From Mesostigma viride (taxonomy: Eukaryota > Streptophyta > Mesostigmatophyceae > Mesostigmatales > Mesostigmataceae): 64,000 nt of DNA. A model generated the notes under the pieces. The model made no database searches and was not told where the DNA came from. It was given only the letters and a program-made list of their open reading frames with translations. Shown here in pieces: positions 60,846-64,000 of the stretch (its first letter is position 1; each line of letters opens with the position of its first letter). The DNA lies in contig RPFO01000065.1 of NCBI GenBank assembly GCA_009746045.1, positions 179,001-243,000 on the forward strand, written 5' to 3'. Made by a program: the position numbers and the translations under genes.

Positions 60846-61375
60846 CTCAGTTTGGATGATCTTGAGAAGGGCCTCCACAATGCGCGTGACGCAGTGCTCC
60901 CAGTCGAACCCGTATTGCCACGCTGGGATACCGGGAATCAGGTCATGGTCGCTCTTCCGGTCCATCGGCATGGTACGGTGGACCCGAAGCAAAGCACTTG
61001 AGGGAAGTGCCTTGCCCGATGTCCGTGCCGACCGGCGTTGGCTTGCCCTGGCTCCGCCATCGCTTGGCTGCGCGTCAGTGGAGGTCTCGTCATCAGGGTA
61101 CAACGCGAGATTGATCGTTGGGCCCACGGTCGTGTCGGTGGTGTACTTTCGGAGCTCCAGCTCCGACTCCCACGCTGGCCCAGTACGAGGTTGCCCGGCA
61201 AACCATTTGTTGATTTCCCTCGCCTCGCGAACCCCCATGAAATGGCGGCGGGCGAATTCCGGGAGCGTCTCCCCTGGGAGGGGATGGGCCATCTGAAACA
61301 GAACGAAGCGGTCGTCCTCGTGCGCATCACAAAGATGGCAAAAGTGCTTGTCGGGGTCCGACATGCCACCGCACC
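60846..61375 (-). CDS. exon of a second minus-strand gene (Cys/His module)
   Basis: Acceptor TTCATTCAG at 61376-61384, donor ACTGAG|GTAACC at 60846. It encodes about 176 residues: [20 protein letters not shown] near the start, then [40 protein letters not shown], and at the end [20 protein letters not shown]. The CHLC..H cluster after an exon ending LLGDMAWQ-like resembles transposases that place a CxxC near the second acidic residue (KDZ/Zisupton type), but this is only a pattern. It joins in order to exons 62577-62184 and 63914-62743. Confidence 0.6.
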
Positions 61376-61479
61376 CTGAATGAAGGAAGCACACAGCCCA
61401 CAGAAAACAAGTCACCATTGCATGCCAAACTTAATTGTTCATAATAACCATTGCAACACCAGCCTGCGCTCGATGCGGG

Positions 61480-62045
61480 CAACTCCGTGGCAAGGCAAGG
61501 GAGGTCACGCAGGCAGGGGGGGGCACGTGGCATGTGCCGCGCACACGAGCGTGCAATAAGAGCGGGCAAAAGCATGGCAAGGCAAGGGAGGTCACGCAGG
61601 CAAGGGGGGGGCACGTGGCACGCGCCGCGCACACGAGCGTGCAATAAGAGCGGGCAACTCCGTGGCAAGGCAAGGAGGTGACGCAGGCAAGGGGGGGCAC
61701 GTGGCATGTGCCGCGCACACGAGCGTGCAATAAGAGCGGGCAAAGCCATGGCAAGGCAACTTAGGGAGGTCACGCAGGCAAGGGGGGGGCACGTGGCATG
61801 TGCCGCGCACACGAGCGTGCAATAAGAGCGGGCAAAGCCATGGCAAGGCAAGCGAGGTCACGCAGGCAAGGGGGGGGCACGTGGCACGCGCCGCGAACAC
61901 GAGCGTGCAATAAGAGCGGGCAACTCCGTGGCAAGGCAAGCGAGGTCACGCAGGCAAGGGGGGGGCACGTGGCACGCGCCGCGCACACGAGCGTGCAATA
62001 AGAGCGGGCAAAGCCATGGCCCAGCAAGCGAGGTGACGCAGGCAA
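61480..62045. repeat. 88-bp minisatellite in an intron, about 6.3 copies
   Basis: GTGCAATAAGAGCGGGCAA recurs at 61551, 61639, 61725, 61817, 61905 and 61993, that is every 86-92 bp. Units also share GAGGTCACGCAGGCAAGG, a run of 6-8 G, and CACGTGGCAxGxGCCGCG. It fills most of the intron between exons 62184 and 61375. Confidence 0.95.
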
Positions 62046-62183
62046 AGGGACAGACCTAAACACCGACCATGGCACATCAAGAGCGACGGAACTTATGGAA
62101 GGCTGCCCGGGTCCGGAAGCTAAGGGGGGCGGGGTGGTGGTGGGCGTGGGGGGTTGGGGCATTTGAAACGAGAAATACCGTAC

Positions 62184-62577
62184 CTCGCATCGCCCACTGC
62201 CATGCCATGTCGCCGAGGATGAAGACCCGGAACTTGATCATGATCTCCACACCATCGAGCACCACGGGGATCTCATGCCCGGCCAGGTACTTGATGACCT
62301 CCAGCCACGCTGCTGCATTCTTGAGCAGGTTCGCTCGCTTGTCACCCCCGGGGGATTCTAGGTTGACTGACACCCAGTCTGGCCTCTGCCATAGGTCTGG
62401 GAATGCTGGGTCGACTGGGCGTATCGACATCGCTAGCATGTTCATCGTGCCGGCGCCTAAGCGGGTTCGATGACCATCGCCGCCGCAGCCGATGTCCAGC
62501 TTAGCCCGTTTCGTGACCTTCATGTCCCGCCACACTGGTGAATCGGGGTTTTCCAGGAAAAGCCTCATCACCATCAA
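62184..62577 (-). CDS. exon of the second minus-strand gene (GCGGDG and GDM motifs)
   Basis: Acceptor GTGTGCAG at 62578, donor GCGAG|GTACGG at 62184. Residues include FLENPDSPVWRDMKVTKRAK, LDIGCGGDGHRTRLGAGTMN, LAMSIRPVDPAFPDLWQRPD, WVSVNLESPGGDKRANLLKN, VVLDGVEIMIKFRVFILGDM and WQWAMR. The G-D-G and the later LGDM are spaced like first and second acidic residues of a DDE-type nuclease core. That would fit a domesticated or resident transposase, but the family is not recognised. Confidence 0.6.
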
Positions 62578-62742
62578 CTGCACACAGCACATGCGGGCGC
62601 GCAAGTCACAATTTATAACTCCAAGGCAGATTTAGGTAACCGTGACAGCACATACATGCTAGGACGATGTAAGGAAAATTCCAGTTAATGAACACGCGGG
62701 GGGAAAAAATGTGCAATTCAGATTGACACTAGCTTTCCACTG

Positions 62743-63914
62743 ACCTGAGCTGAGTTGGTGGGGTGATTTTGCCAGCCGTAGACGCCTGTCTCGAAGTCCG
62801 GCATCGCGGTGACATCCTCAGCGATGTTCGTGCGATATAGTGGTACGATGCTGTCCACTCTCTCGGTCTGGTCCTTGCGGGCTTGTTGGATTAACTGCTC
62901 GCAGGGGACTACAGGCCCAAGGATTTTCTTGGCCCCGGCTGTGACCCTCACGGAGCATCCGCCTGGGATTGTATCGCGCAGCTTCACCCACAAGCGTGCG
63001 TCTCTCACGTCCCTGCTGTGCTTGGCTATGGCGCGCTCGTCAAACCTGCGCTTGTCGCGCGCGGGGAGGGACAAGAGGACCCCTTGAGATGACAACCTGG
63101 TCTCCCCCGTCCCGATGTGCTTCTTCAGGATCTCCTGGTCAGGCCACGCGACGGGTGCAGGGGGCCGCTTGTGCTGCAGCGTAGCGATGCGCGTTCTCAT
63201 AATCCTCAGCATCGGCAGTGACTTTTTTGCCATGCCGATGCTAAAGGACATGAGGCTGTCCCGCGCACCCAGCAGAGCATCTCGCCTCGTTACCAAGGTC
63301 TTCTTGTTGCGCCTGTGGACCACATCAGCCAGTTCACCATCTGCATTCATGGTGAGACACCTGCGGGAGCGATCCAGCTCCCTCTGCAGCTCAAAAACTG
63401 GCCACTTCTCCATTTCCTTGAGCTTCTCCTTCTTGCGGTCCACCTCGGCGTCCAGCTGGGCGCACTCCGCCGTAACCTCCTCCAGCTTCCTCTTCAGGGC
63501 TGCCCTCGGCTCCCGGGCATCCTCCTCTTGCAAGGTCTTGATCTCATCTTGCAGCTCCAGGTAGTCTTTGATGCTGGTGTTAAGCACGCCTTGTCTAAAG
63601 GCCAAGTCAGCCTGGAGCTGCGCGATGGATGCGAGGAGCTGTTGCTCTCTCGCTGCCCACTGTCCTCGCTCTTCCAATAGAGCGCCATCTGCATCGGAGA
63701 GGGGCAGTAGGAACCCTTTCAATATTGCCCGAATCAAGTCTGGGATGCTTCCATCCATCCCAGCTGGCAGAGCATTTACAAATCCCAAATGGCGAGCGAG
63801 GCCCTTGAAGGCCATGACTTCACCATCGGTGAGGCCAGCTATTTCTATCTTATTGTGCTTGCCCGTATTGCTCAAATGGTCTTCCAGCAGGACTTGGTGA
63901 ACACGTAACGCTGC
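62743..63914 (-). CDS. exon of the second minus-strand gene (coiled-coil N-terminal part)
   Basis: Likely acceptor CCATGCAG near 63915-63922, donor CTCAG|GTCAGTG at 62743. About 390 codons: LRVHQVLLEDHLSNTGKHNK, MAFKGLARHLGFVNALPAGM, a coiled coil (about 100-190; REQQLLASIAQLQADLAFRQ, LKRKLEEVTAECAQLDAEVD), then a basic region (RLSSQGVLLSLPARDKRRFD, WVKLRDTIPGGCSVRVTAGA) and YRTNIAEDVTAMPDFETGVY. One frame with no stops, so the exon is well supported. Function unknown. Upstream exons lie beyond the window. Confidence 0.65.
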
Positions 63915-64000
63915 ATGGAACAAGGTAGTGGTGGACACAAATCAATATGAGGGTTTCAGGGGACCGTAGTGGGTAGATTTTTTTTGAGTGAGTAAAAATT

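Noticed and set aside
1-64000. tRNA and rRNA genes
   Set aside because: I saw no cloverleaf with internal A and B boxes and no conserved rRNA segment.

Overview
The window is nuclear DNA of a eukaryote with a large, repeat-rich genome. It holds intron-split genes with GT-AG boundaries, chromodomain-type Ty3/gypsy retrotransposons, a tyrosine-recombinase retrotransposon, a piggyBac-like transposase, LINE fragments and long satellites. There is no operon structure and no rRNA or tRNA. A streptophyte alga such as Chara would fit the mixture and the acidic, low-complexity predicted proteins, but this is a guess and not shown by the sequence.

Layout. 1-1041 is the 3' end and LTR of a degraded Ty3 element. 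1042-2250 is a minus-strand LINE fragment. 3190-4400 is a TACTCG-rich repeat block split by a TA-flanked MITE. 4740-5756 is a broken LINE ORF1. From about 48.5 kb down to 6157 runs one minus-strand multi-exon host gene. One of its exons (36903 to 6791) is split by a 27,666-bp retrotransposon at 8923-36588 (target duplication TTGGG); the frame rejoins when the insert is removed. That outer element carries a TTAA-flanked DNA transposon (10417-12702), a piggyBac-like block (about 18710-21622) and a second complete Ty3 element (22957-34534, target duplication TGCGG). A PAT/Ngaro-like tyrosine-recombinase element (38665-44050) sits in an intron of the same gene with no target duplication. It lies between two copies of a 232-bp exon-intron tandem duplication.

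Right of the host gene lie a palindrome-based 58-60-bp array (48.7-49.2 kb), a 5-kb minisatellite of 30-bp units with a 150-bp higher-order period (49.26-54.29 kb), a 153-bp tandem repeat, an AT-rich spacer, a plus-strand terminal exon, a 5' LTR with the start of gag (56645-57907), a plus-strand exon with a BAH-like stretch (58242-58795), a 1-kb GGAGGGAG/GGATGGAG array, and a three-exon part of another minus-strand gene (63914-60846).

The most unusual points are these. (1) Both complete Ty3 elements carry, between the 5' LTR and gag, a small separate ORF with the RNase H1 N-terminal/viroplasmin fold signature. (2) Both also carry, after the chromodomain integrase, a related two-part ORF I do not recognise. 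(3) A dispersed 20-24-nt palindrome (ideal form GGTCGCGCTGCAGCGCGACC) occurs in most introns of the host gene and in neighbouring introns, and is amplified in tandem. Most pol genes here have frameshifts although the LTR pairs are almost identical, so either the copies were mobilised in trans or the assembly has indel errors.
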